This document shows positions 26,601 to 37,642 of a stretch of DNA of 64,000 nucleotides, piece after piece (the stretch's first letter is position 1; every line of letters starts with the position of its first letter). The position numbers were made by a program, and so were the translations under genes. The notes beneath the pieces were generated by a model that worked only from the letters and a program-made list of their open reading frames with translations, made no database searches and was not told where the DNA came from. Source of the stretch: Ananas comosus (taxonomy: Eukaryota > Streptophyta > Magnoliopsida > Poales > Bromeliaceae); assembly GCF_001540865.1 (NCBI RefSeq), contig NC_033621.1, positions 23,543,826-23,607,825 of the forward strand, given 5' to 3'.

Positions 26601-27449
26601 CTTGTACAGCTTATCCAGATATTGCATATAGGCTCTCCTCCCTATACGATGGGAATAGCAACATTAAATATTTCATATAGCATGGAAACTCTGATCATTT
26701 TGTCTCACATAGTTGAACAATTCTCCAAGAGTTTGTAATAACACAATAACGTGACTAGATCTTAGTACTTTTCAGTTAAACACTTTAGCCCTTACTTTTG
26801 CATATATTACACTTAGTTCCTGACCATAAAAAGAATAATCAAAATTTTCTTATAAAATGACCGTCTTGTTCCTTCTCTCTTTAAATGCCTCATTTAAATT
26901 AGTTTATCTGCAACAATCTTAAAGAGTTAAAACTTAAGCCATGCGTGAAAGTTCATGGACTAAAGTGTTTAAGTGAAAAATACATAAAACGAGTTGCAAT
27001 TTCGGATAGTAGTACAGTGGCCACCCTTACATTTAACTGCAAGAAAGAATAGTTCTTACCTTCAAGTTGATTGAATCGGATGCTTCGCTCGAGAACTCCG
27101 ACGGGTCCTGACGACTTGGAGAAGTACCCGAGATTCGGATCGTACAACGCAGAGCGAACAAAGTCGCGAACCTGCGAATAGATCAAATGATCAAAGAGGT
27201 GCTCACACAGAGGCCGGAATAATGTATGAAGAAGTATGAGAAACCCACGAGAATGGGCTTGTCACCAACAATGTCGGAGGAGAAGAAGGCAAGAGGCATC
27301 CAATTGTAGCGTCCCCTGCGAACAACTGAGTAAGGGAAACATTGTGAGAGAGAGAAAGAGAGGAAGGAGAGGGGGCGAGAGGAGGTAGGGTTAGGGTTTT
27401 CACCTTCGAGCGAACGGAGTACACGAAGATTCGAGAAGCGAAACGCCAT
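20209..27449 (-). CDS. NDUFAF7-type protein arginine methyltransferase, mitochondrial
   Basis: A class I SAM-dependent methyltransferase (DUF185/MidA family). Relatives methylate an arginine of a complex I subunit during assembly in mitochondria. Exons, 5' to 3' on the minus strand: 27449-27249, 27171-27060, 26641-26559, 26370-26305, 25466-25366, 24527-24409, 23415-23375, 22991-22903, 22609-22429, 22309-22193, 22102-22079, 21513-21469, 21005-20874, 20343-20209; 481 residues, the family's usual size. The Arg/Ser-rich N-terminus MAFRFSNLRVLRSL looks like a transit peptide. VRDFVRSALYDPNLGYFSK is the family's N-terminal motif, and IYEIGGGSGT (about 155-164) is the SAM-binding loop. DIFFPTDFWLLERIDH is conserved near the end. 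Exon 1 reads through a GTGAAA site at 27403, since splicing there breaks the frame. The 24-nt exon at 22079 is the least certain. The start lies 1.16 kb from the divergent SRD2 gene. Confidence 0.9.
21831..21908 (+). mobile_element. 5'-truncated SINE/LINE tail
   Basis: The GGTAAATTAG duplication at 21821-21830 and 21909-21918 flanks a 78-bp piece. It has the shared tail GAATGAAGCGGGTAGCGTGC, CTACCTTTTTCTC and an A-rich end. The first copy lies in a short array of GGTAAATTA units. It sits in an intron of the NDUFAF7 homologue. The GAATGAA wording is closer to the LINE tail at 35800 than to the SINE copies. Confidence 0.7.
23618..23846. repeat. TA/GA microsatellite plus 102-bp tandem duplication
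   Basis: A TA then GA microsatellite (about 23618-23656) precedes two related units starting at 23657 and 23759. Both carry CTTTTAGAAGCACG and CAATTAGTAGTTTGCATTG. The second unit is shorter by small deletions. The repeat is intronic. Confidence 0.8.
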
Positions 27450-28517
27450 GGATGGTCGAGCTCGGTGGAGGAGGAGAGAGCGGAGAGTTGGGAGAGCGAG
27501 TGGGGTTGGGGAAGAGATGGGACCCGAGGCGGCGAAGACACCCGTTTTATACGGAGAAATAATGTGCTGCACCAGGTGCATAAGTACATCTTATGCACCG
27601 CCCCTAGGAACAGTAGAGACTTATTATTTTTTCTTTTTCTGGAATTGGTTGAGACCTACGTACCAAAATTTGCAAGGACAAAGCCAGAAATTAAAATCCA
27701 GGGGCCAAAATTTAGATTTGATAGGAAAAAAATTTGATCTCGGATAGTAAAAAAAAAATTTGTCAGATTCACAGATAACGACAATATACTAAAAAAGGAA
27801 CAGGACTGTAAGAGTTGAAGGGAAAGAACAAAAAAAATTGAAAAAAAAAATTGAGGCACAAATTTTGTTAAAAAAATTAATTTGGCCCTCTAAAATTAAA
27901 ATTTATAATATTTTAATTTTTATTATAAAGGACTTTTGTATAATTTTACAAAATTTAGGGGGGGCCATGGCCACTGTGGGCCCCTCAATAGCTCCGTCTA
28001 ATTTTTATATTTGATGTATTATTTTGTTACAATAAAATAATAATTTTTTATAATATTTTTTTTATATTATTTGATACTTAAATAATAGGTTTTTAAAATA
28101 ATATTATATATATTTAAGAGAAATATAATAAATTATCTATTTTTATTCATTAAGAGAAATAAACTTAATTATATAAAAATAGATCCTGAAAAGAAAAAAA
28201 AAAACTGAGAGACAAAAAAAAAAGTTTGTACATGATTTATGATTTGTACAAAACTTCATATTTTGGAAGAGATATAAAGGAAAGAGTTAGTGACAGGAGC
28301 TGCATTAATAAAATTTTAAAATATTACTCAGCATATTTATTGAATTATTATTATATTTTTAGTTTTGAAAAAATATATTATCAAAATTAGTTACGGTGTA
28401 AATGGTGTACGGATACACCGGGGGCAGGCAATAATATCCGTCTCTCGCTTCAACCCTCCTCCTACGCACTCAAGATCACGCCGGCGCGAAAAGCTTTTTG
28501 AAGTCTCTCCCAAGCTC

Positions 28518-28519
<2 letters not shown>
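27450..28519. promoter_or_regulatory. Shared 5' region of divergent NDUFAF7 and SRD2 genes
   Basis: The 1157 bp between the two start codons (27449 minus, 28607 plus) must hold both promoters. It contains a 25-bp hairpin at 27575-27599 (GGTGCATAAG, 5-bp loop, CTTATGCACC), probably a MITE remnant. AT-rich DNA with poly-A runs follows, including GGGGGGGCCATGGCC-type DNA near 27957. No gene is seen. Confidence 0.6.

Positions 28520-28565
<46 letters not shown>
28519..28565. repeat. CT microsatellite in the SRD2 5' leader
   Basis: A run of about 20 TC dinucleotides ends about 42 bp before the SRD2 ATG, so it is probably transcribed in the 5' untranslated region. Confidence 0.9.
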
Positions 28566-28567
<2 letters not shown>

Positions 28568-28606
28568 GACTGTAATTCTTTTGCTGCTGAACCCAACCCA
28601 TAAAGT

Positions 28607-30932
28607 ATGGAGGAAGCGGAGAAGTACCAGTTACAGGAGGATGGAGGAAGCCGAGTTCGGTTCGCGCGCGGAGGGCCCATCTACGTCCCCGACCTCGTCG
28701 GCCCCCTCACCTCCGTCCCCGATTTCAAAGCCTCCCTCCTCCAACAACTCCAGGTTCAATCCCCTAAACCCTAGCCTCTCCTCACCCCTCCCCCTCTTTT
28801 CCAATCTCCGATCCTAATTTTTACCCTAATTCTCTCCCCTTTTTGAGCAGAGTTTAGAAGCCGAACTGGGCTCCCCGGGAGATTTCGATGCGGAGCTATC
28901 GTATGTTTTCTTCTTATTTTGATGATTTTTTCCCCCTTTTGTTTTCGTGGTGGTCTTTGTGTTGTTTGAGAGCTTGTGAGTTTCGTGTGCTCTTTAGGGT
29001 TGATGAACTCAAGGTTTTTACGGAGGAGGAACTCGTGGAGCGAGCTCTTCGAGAAAATTTTGAGGTACATTTTCATTGCCGTAGTCTCATCTTTTTTTTT
29101 CGTAATCCTCTTGCTATAGTTTGATTATACAACTGATTAAGCGGGAAAAAAGAAAAAAAAATTATAGTTGCATTAACCCTGTTTGNTTTTTTTTTTTTCC
29201 CTTCTTCTTCTTCTTCTTATTGTGGCTCCTTGGTGCTTGGATTGAGAGTACAATTGTTCATTGTTGATGTTGGTTACCGGTGGTTGCAGGATGCTTCAGG
29301 CCCTGCCGATTCATCGCAAGCTGCTGAATGTTTTGATGACAGGTATCTATAATGTTTTGAGATGCATAGGATTAGAAACCAATTTATTATGATTTGAAGC
29401 AAATTTTATATTGTTGCTCTTCAAATCCACTCAAACCCCCCTTTTTTTTTCGTAATCCTCTTGCTATAGTTTGATTATACAACTGATTAAGCGGGAAAAA
29501 AGAAAAAAAAATTATAGTTGCATTAACCCTGTTTGCTATGTAGCTCGACTCGAAGAATTTTGCGGACCTTTTTTTGTCTTTAGACTTTTCTAGAATAACT
29601 TTGATTATGGTGATGGGTGCAGAATCAACCTTGTGTTGTCTTTTTTGTTCAGGAATGCTTCTTGTTATATGTTTCTTTTTCTATTTTATTTTCTAAACTA
29701 ATAAAACTGAAATGAGGTTTACATCAATGCGTTTGATCTGATTATTGCAGGCTGGCTGATAATTCTTCTGTCTCAACGAATGAGGTTATCTGTTCATCAA
29801 GCTTACCAACTGAAAGCAGCAATTTGGAATCAGATGCAACTCAAAGGGATCTATCCATTGTGGTAGGTAATGCTTCAGGAAAAAGGCCTCAACAAAAGAA
29901 GGGAAGGAAAAGGGGAAGACGATTTGACAGAGATAGTCGAGCTGCTGAACTAGAAGTATGTTAATTAACTTCTTTCATGGCTCCAAAGATTCAAAATCCT
30001 CTTACTTTTATGCCTATGTCAGTGTACCTTCCTCATTTATTTTATTGAAGATAACTGCACAACATCCAAAAATTTAGAGAAGTTAATAAAGAAGAAGATT
30101 TTCCAATCATGCCTTTTTTCGGTTCACGACAATTTAGGCACATATGGAATGCTTGTTAAGGGGCTCTTAATAACCTTTACAGGTAAATTGTAAAGGTTGC
30201 AGCTTAATAACCTTTACAGGTTGAATGGAATGAAAGTTTCAGGAGCGTTGTACGAGGAAGCAATGAGTACTTGATTAGCAGCCACTAAATGTCAAGTTCC
30301 CATTCTGGAGACTTCACTAATGCTTGCGCTGCAAAGTTGCAGCTTCTGGTCATGTTTTTATTTGTCTTTTATTTTCCGAATGTCATGAGCATGCTGGAAA
30401 TAAACTATATCTTCATGGATGATTTCACTATGATTTCATTCAATTTGGCGATATTTAATTTGTTGTATCTTTTCTACCAGTGATATCATTTTCTCAGCTA
30501 AATTTTACTGTATATATATATATTTTGCCTCCAGTTCTTTTCGTTGTCCATGAATTATTATTTCTTCTTTTGTGTACTGTGATCAGGGAGGTTATCTCGC
30601 AAAAGTCAAGCAGCTTGCAGAACTCAAGTTAAAGCAGGATGAAGACAAATTAGCTGCCAGATTGCACTCATTTTGGTAGACTTCCTGTTTATTTTTTTGC
30701 ATTATATTAAAGACTCCTTTATATTTGGACATTTGTATTATGTAAGTATGTTATAATGCAGCGGCAATTCGAAGTCTGCAGAAGGCATGATATCGACTGC
30801 TGAGAAGATTGAAAGGATGAGATCTCTTAGGTTTATAACATCGCCTATGAAGGTTTGTATTGAAGTTTCTTGTTGCTTACGAGCTCTTCTTCAAGCTTTA
30901 GTTTACAGTTGACATGCTTTTTATGTTTATAA

Positions 30933-30987
<55 letters not shown>

Positions 30988-31207
30988 CGGCTACTATGCT
31001 ATTAATAGCACGAAGCACTTGGTGCTACCAAGTTTTCCACCATTAGATCTACTCTTTTGATCATTTTCACCCGTTAGATCATACTATTGAATAAACCACC
31101 CACCCAACCCTAGAGGCCCACATCATCCTAACTGCACATCTCTTAATCCAATGGCCAAAAACTTGGTAGCACCAATGACTTGGTGCTATTAATAGCATAG
31201 TAGCCTA

Positions 31208-31275
<68 letters not shown>

Positions 31276-34200
31276 GGCTGGGGCTACTATACTCTTANTT
31301 AGATCATTTTCACCCGTTAGATCATACTATTCAACCAACCACCCACTCAACCCTAGGGGGCCCACATCATCTTAACCGCACATCTCCAAATCCAATGGCC
31401 AAAAACTTGGTAGCACCAATGACTTGGTACTATTAATAGTATATTAGCCTAGTTCTATATATATATATATATATATTCATCAATGTATGCGCACCTTCAT
31501 ACATATCTGCACATCTATATGCATATACTAGCATGCAATGTGTGGTTTCCACATAATTTAGCATCCAGTATTCCAGTCTTATTGTCATTACGTTTTCATC
31601 GTAGCTAAATATGCTATAAGTTTCAATACGGCCAAAGTGCCCCAGAGTCCTCTAGCTTTTATGGAGATTTCAGTTTGATTCTCTATCTGTTCATTATTAC
31701 AAACTTTTGATGGGTTCTTCAACCTGTGCACCTGGCTGCAATCTTATGTTCATCAAGGTCCTCAAGTAAAACAGATTGAAATGCCTATGTTGCCTTGTGG
31801 TAAATCCAAAATTCACTTTATGTGGCAATCAGTCAACAATTACATGGATTTTTGGTACCCAGTTGGGAAAATAGAAATGTCTGGTCTGAAAGGTAATAAG
31901 CGGACTGCTGAAATTTATAAACCATGTGAATTTACAATTATGTAATTGGATAACAGAAGAACAAGTACAGCTCGATGGTGCTGCTTATGTCTGGATTACA
32001 TTACGAAGATATTGGGATACTTCTCTATTAAGCTGAGTTTAGTGGCTTTTATGATTGGTTGGTTGGGCCACCGTTGGTTGTCTTTCTTTGCACATGACTC
32101 AATACACAGAGGTCAAGTAGGGGGTCTGCCAAATCTTCTGTCCTAGTTTGGAAGTTTCTTTTTTGCCTCAAAAAAAAAAGAAAGAACTGTAACTACATTA
32201 AAAAGTTTGTGGACTACAGGTTCAATTTACCATCTCAATGTCTTGTATTATTGTACATATGCTTTTTTGTCATGAATATTATCCTTGCCGTATTGTTCCA
32301 TTTTGGAGTTGACTTCTTAATGTTTGATCTTTGATGTCATGTCTAGAAGGGTTACTTTTGAACTTTTGATTATTCTGTAAGTTCTCAATTCTCTCGACTA
32401 AAGGCAACTTGTTAAACAAATGGAATTTTGCAAAAACTAAAATTTGAGTTGATTTCTTATTGTGCTAATTGATATACTTCATTCGTTCTTTTTCTATTAG
32501 ATAGGAATCATGGTTTGTTCATAAAATATTCTGCTTTATGTATATATTGCTTATTATTTTGCCCAGGTGAAGGCTTTGAAATCACAAGAATACATACCAG
32601 TATTCTCTACTGAAGTTATCCTTTGCGTGGAAATTTATCACAAGAACAACAGCTCGGTAAAGGTATCTAATTAGAACGCCTATTTTTGCTTAAATACTTT
32701 TTGTGCTACAATATTTATAAATTTATGGCTCTCATTTTTGCCTTTTGACTTGTGCCTTTTTTTCATTATGGATATATTGACTTGCATAATGGAAATTCAG
32801 TCCAATGTCCTAGACAGTTGCCATTCAAAGGAGCCCCCTCCCAACCCACCCACACCCACGCACCCTGCCCCCTTCCCACACCCACATCCAACCCCCAAGA
32901 ACACCCCAATATCTTAAAGTAATGCACAGATGTGTTTATAGCAGAACTGTTACTAATCAACAAGTTAAAATATGACTAGTGAGAATGAACTTAAAGAGCA
33001 TTGAAATATTTGTCTTTCACTATTATCTTACTATGCGAATCATGAGACCAAGATGGTGATCCCAATATTTGCCTATAAAGTGAATAATATCTTTGTGTTT
33101 TATCTTTTAAGAGATCTGTATTTTAAAAGTTGTTTAGATGTGTCAAGGTAAGCATTTTGCTACATCAAGAATGGTGATGATGGTGGTGGGTGGTGGTGAT
33201 TCATATTTGCTGGTCTTGTCTCAGCATTTATTTACTTTTGTGCAGACCCAGGAGTTTCTAGTTTTGGGAAGCCAACGACTCACCGAACTGAGGGACAATA
33301 TCTATTGCTTGACCGATAATTTGATGGAGATAGCAGGGGAACATGATCCCTCTGGTTATTTCCTAATTGAAGTATCACCTCTTTTTATTTCCCACTCAAC
33401 CTATTGATTGGCTAGTCACTTTAGCAATGCGGATTTAATTCATACTCTCCTGAATGCAGGATACCTTCTTCAATGATATGAGAAATCCTTCTGCTATTGA
33501 CTACAGCAAACCTATATTTGACTGGCTTAATAACTGCAAGAGTGAAGCTGCAGAGAAATGGGAAGTCATACTAGCCGGTGTCATGAAGAAGAAGCAAAAG
33601 GAGCTACTGGGGGATCTAGAGATATCTAAGTTGCCTAATTTCAAAGCTGTGGACATGCATAACACTCGATTTTGCGACATGCGATTTCGACTTGGTGCTG
33701 GGTATCTCTACTGCCATCAGGTATGTTGTTGTTCTCTCTTTCAAAAGAAATTATCTACTCTCAGTTTCATCTCATACTTTCAGTCCAATCATGCAAAAGA
33801 AAATGATTTATAAATCGAGAAAAGGTTTCAGCTTACCAGGCAGGCAGGTAGGCAGTAGACTAAAGTATGACTGTCTAAGATGGGATGGAGGGTAAGTTAT
33901 TGGGCTTACACCGCTTGGCGTGTTTACACAGCTCAGTTAGTACTTGTGATGATTTGGCCATTTGCGATGTAAAATAGCTCAAAGTCTCTTTGATACGAGT
34001 TGATGAAGATAAAATGGTGCAGGGAAATTGCAAGCACATGCTGGTTATCAGGGACATGAGAATGATACATCCTGAGGATGTCCAGAATCAGGCTGACTAT
34101 CCTCTCCTCACCTTCCAACTCCGGCCGCGCCACAGAAAATGCTCCATGTGCAAAATATATCATGCGACGAAGATGACAGAAAACGACAAGTGGGCTGAGA

Positions 34201-34304
34201 AGAATCCTTGTTATTTTTGCATCAAATGCTACTTCCTTCTTCATTACAAGGAGGACAATTCGTTGCTGTATCCTCACACCGTATATGATTATTATCATGA
34301 ATGA
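28607..34304 (+). CDS. SRD2: snRNA-activating protein complex subunit 3 (SRD2/SNAP50)
   Basis: The SNAPc DNA-binding subunit recognises the upstream element of U-snRNA genes and is needed for their transcription by Pol II and Pol III. Exons: 28607-28753, 28851-28900, 28998-29064, 29290-29342, 29751-29955, 30587-30675, 30762-30852, 32567-32662, 33246-33371, 33460-33720, 34023-34304; 488 residues. A variable N-terminus contains a basic stretch ([18 protein letters not shown]). The conserved C-terminal half has [48 protein letters not shown] and [17 protein letters not shown]. It ends with the Cys/His cluster [11 protein letters not shown] and [13 protein letters not shown], the SNAP50 zinc-binding signature. 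Intron 7 (30853-32566) holds two MITEs. Exon 29290 lies between two copies of a 95-bp segment beside an assembly N, so that part needs checking. Confidence 0.93.
29091..29535. repeat. 95-bp exact duplication flanking SRD2 exon 4, beside an N
   Basis: 29091-29185 and 29441-29535 are identical by eye, including the poly-A spacing. Copy 1 stops exactly at the unknown base at 29186. Exon 29290-29342 lies between the copies. A true duplication of this shape is possible, but an uncollapsed overlap at a contig join explains it as well. Confidence 0.85.
29186..29186. other. Unknown base: assembly join in SRD2 intron
   Basis: A single N directly after a 95-bp segment that is repeated 350 bp later, and before a poly-T run. 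Confidence 0.9.
30938..31281. repeat. TA and TC microsatellites around the MITEs
   Basis: TA repeats at about 30938-30985 and a TC-then-TA run at about 31210-31275 bound the two small inverted-repeat elements in SRD2 intron 7. Confidence 0.9.
30989..31205. mobile_element. Small inverted-repeat element in a TA microsatellite (copy 1)
   Basis: The left end GGCTACTATGCTATTAATAG is an exact inverted match to the right end (CTATTAATAGCATAGTAGCC). The inner arms also pair (CACTTGGTGCTACCAAG against CTTGGTAGCACCAATG). It has no coding capacity. Both flanks are simple repeats, as described for microsatellite-targeting elements such as rice Micron. Confidence 0.85.
31282..31449. mobile_element. Small inverted-repeat element, copy 2, broken by an N
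   Basis: The right two thirds match copy 1 closely, from TTAGATCATTTTCACCCGTT to the terminus. The left part jumps from GGCTACTATACTCTTA directly to mid-element at the unknown base 31298. Sequence is therefore missing at the join rather than biologically deleted. Confidence 0.8.
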
Positions 34305-34907
34305 TGTATAAGGAGCAGTTTGTTCCTTTTAAAATATAAATTCATTTTCTTGCTGGCCGTAAGGCATCCCTGTGTTCGGGTTTATTATTTTTCCCCAGTT
34401 CTTATATGTTCGTGTAAATTAATAAACTATTACAAGAAATTCTCCAAAAAAAAAGTTTTTGGCTTGAGAATTTAAATGATGAGATTAGACTAATTGCTTT
34501 TAGTCGCTATTATTATATTTGGGCATTGATTTTTTTTTTTTCCCTGATTGCTTAATTTTACCGGCAATTCTCAATCCTTGTAATTTTTTTTTTTTTTAAT
34601 TCTTGGTGATTTTGGTCGTCAATGATCCTTGTATTTTTTATTTTATTTTTTTATTTCAGGGTGGAAGGAGCAATGGCTTTGCCTGCCACCTGGCAAACTT
34701 AATATTTTAAGCTTTATTTTAATATATATATAATAATATAAAAAATAATAAATACATGTATATGTACATATACATACATACATACATACATTAATTATGT
34801 TGATTTACTATTGATATATATAATAATTAATTAATAATTGATAAACGCAGATCCACTTCTCTAATTTCTTTATTTTTAAAAGAAAATTTGGTAGTTCAGT
34901 TATAACT
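34305..34907. other. SRD2 3' flank, no gene seen
   Basis: 3' untranslated region and AT-rich DNA with TACA/TATA simple repeats (about 34760-34800). Confidence 0.6.
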
Positions 34908-35930
34908 AACTGAAGACCCTGCCAACGCCAAGAAGAAGCGAGGAGCGGAAGACCCTTCCGACTGCGTCGTCACAACCGTCCTCTCCCTCCTGCCCACCCG
35001 CGGCGCCGCCGGCACCGCCCTCCTCTCCTCCCGATGGCGCCACCTCTGGAAGTCCGTCCCCCTCCACCTCCACGACTGCATCACTCGCCCCCTAAACCCC
35101 TCCGAGGACGACGAGGAGTCGCGCGCCCGAGCCGTCCCCAGCATCCTCTCCTCACCTCCCTTCTCTCGTGCACAGCCTTAAGACCCTGGCTGTTGAAGTG
35201 ACGTCCATTCTTACGAAGAAGTAAAGATGCTCACCGAGCTTTCCTTGCCTCGAAAGGCTCTATATTGAGGTACCCCCCTTTCCATCAGTGATTTTATAGT
35301 TGTTTGCACACTCCGTAGTTCGATCGAAAGCACTCATCGTTTCTTTCTTTTGCGTCGCAGTGTATTGTCTGGTCTTCACTAACAGGACCCGCTTTTGAGT
35401 ACTGGGAGCTACGTACCTTTGCAGTTATGCTTACTTCTTAAAGATTGAAAATTTGCCTAAAGCTCCCAACAATACCTCGTGTGGGGACATCCAACGACGC
35501 CTCTACAAGAAATAAAGGTTTAACAAAACTAGCGGCTACTTGGTGGGTCCTCTGGACCGAGCGAAACAGTTTTGCTTTTGGTACGAATCTTCCCAACATC
35601 GTCGGAGCCTCGGACAGAGCTTCAACCATGTTTAGCTCTTGGATCACACTCCCGTAACCCGTCACCCTCTGATCTTTTTCTCTTCCCTCTTTTCTTTCTT
35701 ACTTGCTTCTTTTTTGTTTTTATATTTTCAGTTTTGGTTTTTTTCAAGAAAGTCTAAGCTGCTTCCACCTTGTACGTTTAGTTCATTTATCCTATTGAAT
35801 GAAGTAGGTAACATATTATCTTTCTCTCAAAAAAAAAAAAAAAATTTGCCTAAAGCTTGATTTCGCCTGCATCGACACGACTACTAGAGCCAGAATAACT
35901 TCACAATATCTCCTACTCACTCGTATAGAA
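34908..35930 (+). pseudogene. F-box/FBD pseudogene interrupted by a LINE
   Basis: From 34912 a frame reads an F-box-like segment: [36 protein letters not shown]. This matches the F-box of the intact gene at 37643. The frame then stops (TAA at about 35180). Nearly the whole LRR region is missing: the text jumps to the exon-2-like SLKTLAVEV and YEEVKMLTE, followed by a donor-like GAG|GTACC near 35268. An exon-3-like piece follows an acceptor at about 35361 (TCGCAG|TGT, then FEYWE). That piece is split by a LINE insertion at 35465-35840. Stops, deletion and insertion make it non-functional. It is the first member of the F-box cluster. Confidence 0.8.
35465..35840 (+). mobile_element. 5'-truncated LINE with target duplication
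   Basis: AAAATTTGCCTAAAGCT at 35448-35464 recurs perfectly at 35841-35857, a 17-bp target duplication. The insert ends in an A-run. It opens with a frame containing LAATWWVLWTERNSFAF, the WWxxWxERN motif typical of the C-terminal reverse-transcriptase-associated region of plant L1 LINEs. The 3' end (TGAATGAAGTAGGTAACATA, then TTATCTTTCTCTC) resembles the tail of the SINEs in this window. The clean duplication points to a recent insertion. Confidence 0.85.
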
Positions 35931-36139
35931 TATTGGAAAAACAATGTCAATTATTATCTTTACTGTATCGATCCTTACTTTATCAGTCATATTAAATGTC
36001 ACCTTATGACTATTTTGGTTCTGTAGCTTATTCCTATATGCCTTGCTAGAGGCATTTGTGTGGAACGTTTGAGGGGCATATCACTTCGTGAAAAAACCGT
36101 ATTGCTTATCTTTTATGGCTTTGACTTATGTGTTAAATT
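35931..36139. other. Spacer, nothing assigned
   Basis: Unassigned sequence between the F-box pseudogene and a SINE. It may include the decayed pseudogene 3' end. Confidence 0.4.
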
Positions 36140-36307
36140 ACCGATCGTCCCTAAAACAAGTGATAAAGAACTTCGTAGTTGATACCCGAGATTCAAGTTC
36201 GAATCCTAGTTGATTCATATTTTTAGCTAAGTTTATTCCTAAATAAAATAAACGAAGCGGGTAGCGTACTACCTATCTCTCAAAAAAAAAAAAAAAGAAA
36301 AAAAAAA
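36140..36307 (+). mobile_element. tRNA-derived SINE
   Basis: A 17-bp duplication with one mismatch (GACTTATGTGTTAAATT at 36123-36139, GACTTGTGTGTTAAATT at 36308-36324) bounds it. The body opens CCGATCGTCCCTAAAAC, has the B box AAGTTCGAATCCTAGTT, then TTGATTCATATTTTTAGC, then the tail AACGAAGCGGGTAGCG and CTACCTATCTCTC with an A-run. Confidence 0.9.
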
Positions 36308-36568
36308 GACTTGTGTGTTAAATTTTGGCTGCAACAGATTAAACACTGAATTTGTGTGTGGAATTCATGCATATATGTTCCTAATCCAATGTTCAACTCT
36401 TATTTGCTTTCAATTAGTGGTAGCATATAATTAACGAAGTTGTTCTTTAAGTGTGATCCCACTTTTTGTTCATCGGTTGAAGAGTGTATCAGGAATCTCT
36501 GAAACTCTGCTATGTGATAAACTTGCAGAAATCTAACTATTGGTCTAGGAGGTCGCGTAGAAAGTGCA

Positions 36569-36720
36569 AAGTTTTTTTGAGAGATAGATAGCACGCTACC
36601 TGCTTCGTTTATTTTATTTAAAAAATTAACTTAGCTAGAAATGTGAATCAACTAGGATTCGAACTTGGGTCTCAGATACCAACTATCAAGTCTTTTGCCA
36701 CTTGCTCTAGGGACGGTCGG
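36569..36720 (-). mobile_element. tRNA-derived SINE, minus orientation
   Basis: The 11-bp duplication TAGAAAGTGCA lies at 36558-36568 and 36721-36731. On the minus strand it opens ACCGTCCCTAGAGCAAGTGG, carries the B box AAGTTCGAATCCTAGTT, and ends in the tail AGCGTGCTATCTATCTCTC. A partial repeat of the first 20 bases (CTTGCTCTAGGG) recurs just outside at about 36738. Confidence 0.9.
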
Positions 36721-36731
36721 TAGAAAGTGCA

Positions 36732-37642
36732 CGCTACTTGCTCTAGGGTAGAAAATGCAAAGTTATTTCAATATATTTCAAGGTTAAATTTTAATCAAAC
36801 TGAAATTTTATGTAATATGATATCATAATCAATCCTACTACTGGAGTATAAGAAAAATTGTATTTTGGCTTACTATGATTCACAGAGGGTGAATATTTTA
36901 TTGCCCACTAATTACCTAATTATTGATTAATTATCTTTTAATAGATAAATACTAAGTTTTTTTTAAAAAAAGAGTGCTTAACTATTTATCTGTTTTAAGA
37001 GCTGAACTTTCTTGATTTATTGCAATCTTGTTATATAAAAAATAAAAAAAAGATCTGCACAGGAATTACCCTGGACTTCATGCTGTACCTATATATGGAT
37101 GATTTATCTTATTTTATACTCAATTTAAATTTAAATTTAAATTTATTATTATTTGATAGAGAGATTAAATTAAAGTATAAAATAAAATAGAAAACAAATA
37201 ATACGACTGTACGGATGCACTGCTACTATAATTGGCGCGAAAATTTTGGTGCGAACGTGCCTCATTAAATTCGATCCAACGGCTGATAATGCCCGATCAT
37301 GAACATCAATTTTTGTAACAGACTCTGATTTGGGGCGTTATTATTCTTTGTACGGTGCGCCTCTTTCAAGTAGAACGAAGAGATAAAGAGAAGAACAACT
37401 CCTCGCTTTTAGTTAGAGATTTACTTATTATTAAAAGTAATGTTCTTAATTGAATTGAATTCTCGAATTTTTTGTTTTACTTTTCCTTTGTAATTTGATC
37501 AATAGGAGTTTTTAATGTATGCTATTTCTTTCTTTTTTTCCGCTTTGAATTTGTATCTTCTTATATATTAATGATGATTGGTTGATATTGAGAGTATTGT
37601 TCTTGCGAATTGTTTGGGATCTTTATTGTAGTTTAGGCTTCA
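36732..37642. other. Upstream region of the intact F-box gene
   Basis: AT-rich promoter region. An acceptor-like TATTGTAG at 37624-37631 just before the ATG suggests an intron in the 5' leader, as in the paralogue at 41049. No other gene is seen. Confidence 0.5.

Noticed and set aside
27300..27403. An intron at the GTGAAA site in exon 1 of the NDUFAF7 homologue
   Set aside because: Splicing to the CGCAG near 27310 breaks the frame; reading through keeps it open to SSDIVGDKPIL and joins VRDF correctly.
36180..36215. Isolated tRNA gene (AGTTCGAATCC)
   Set aside because: No cloverleaf can be formed; the B box belongs to the SINE, which has a target duplication and an A-tail.
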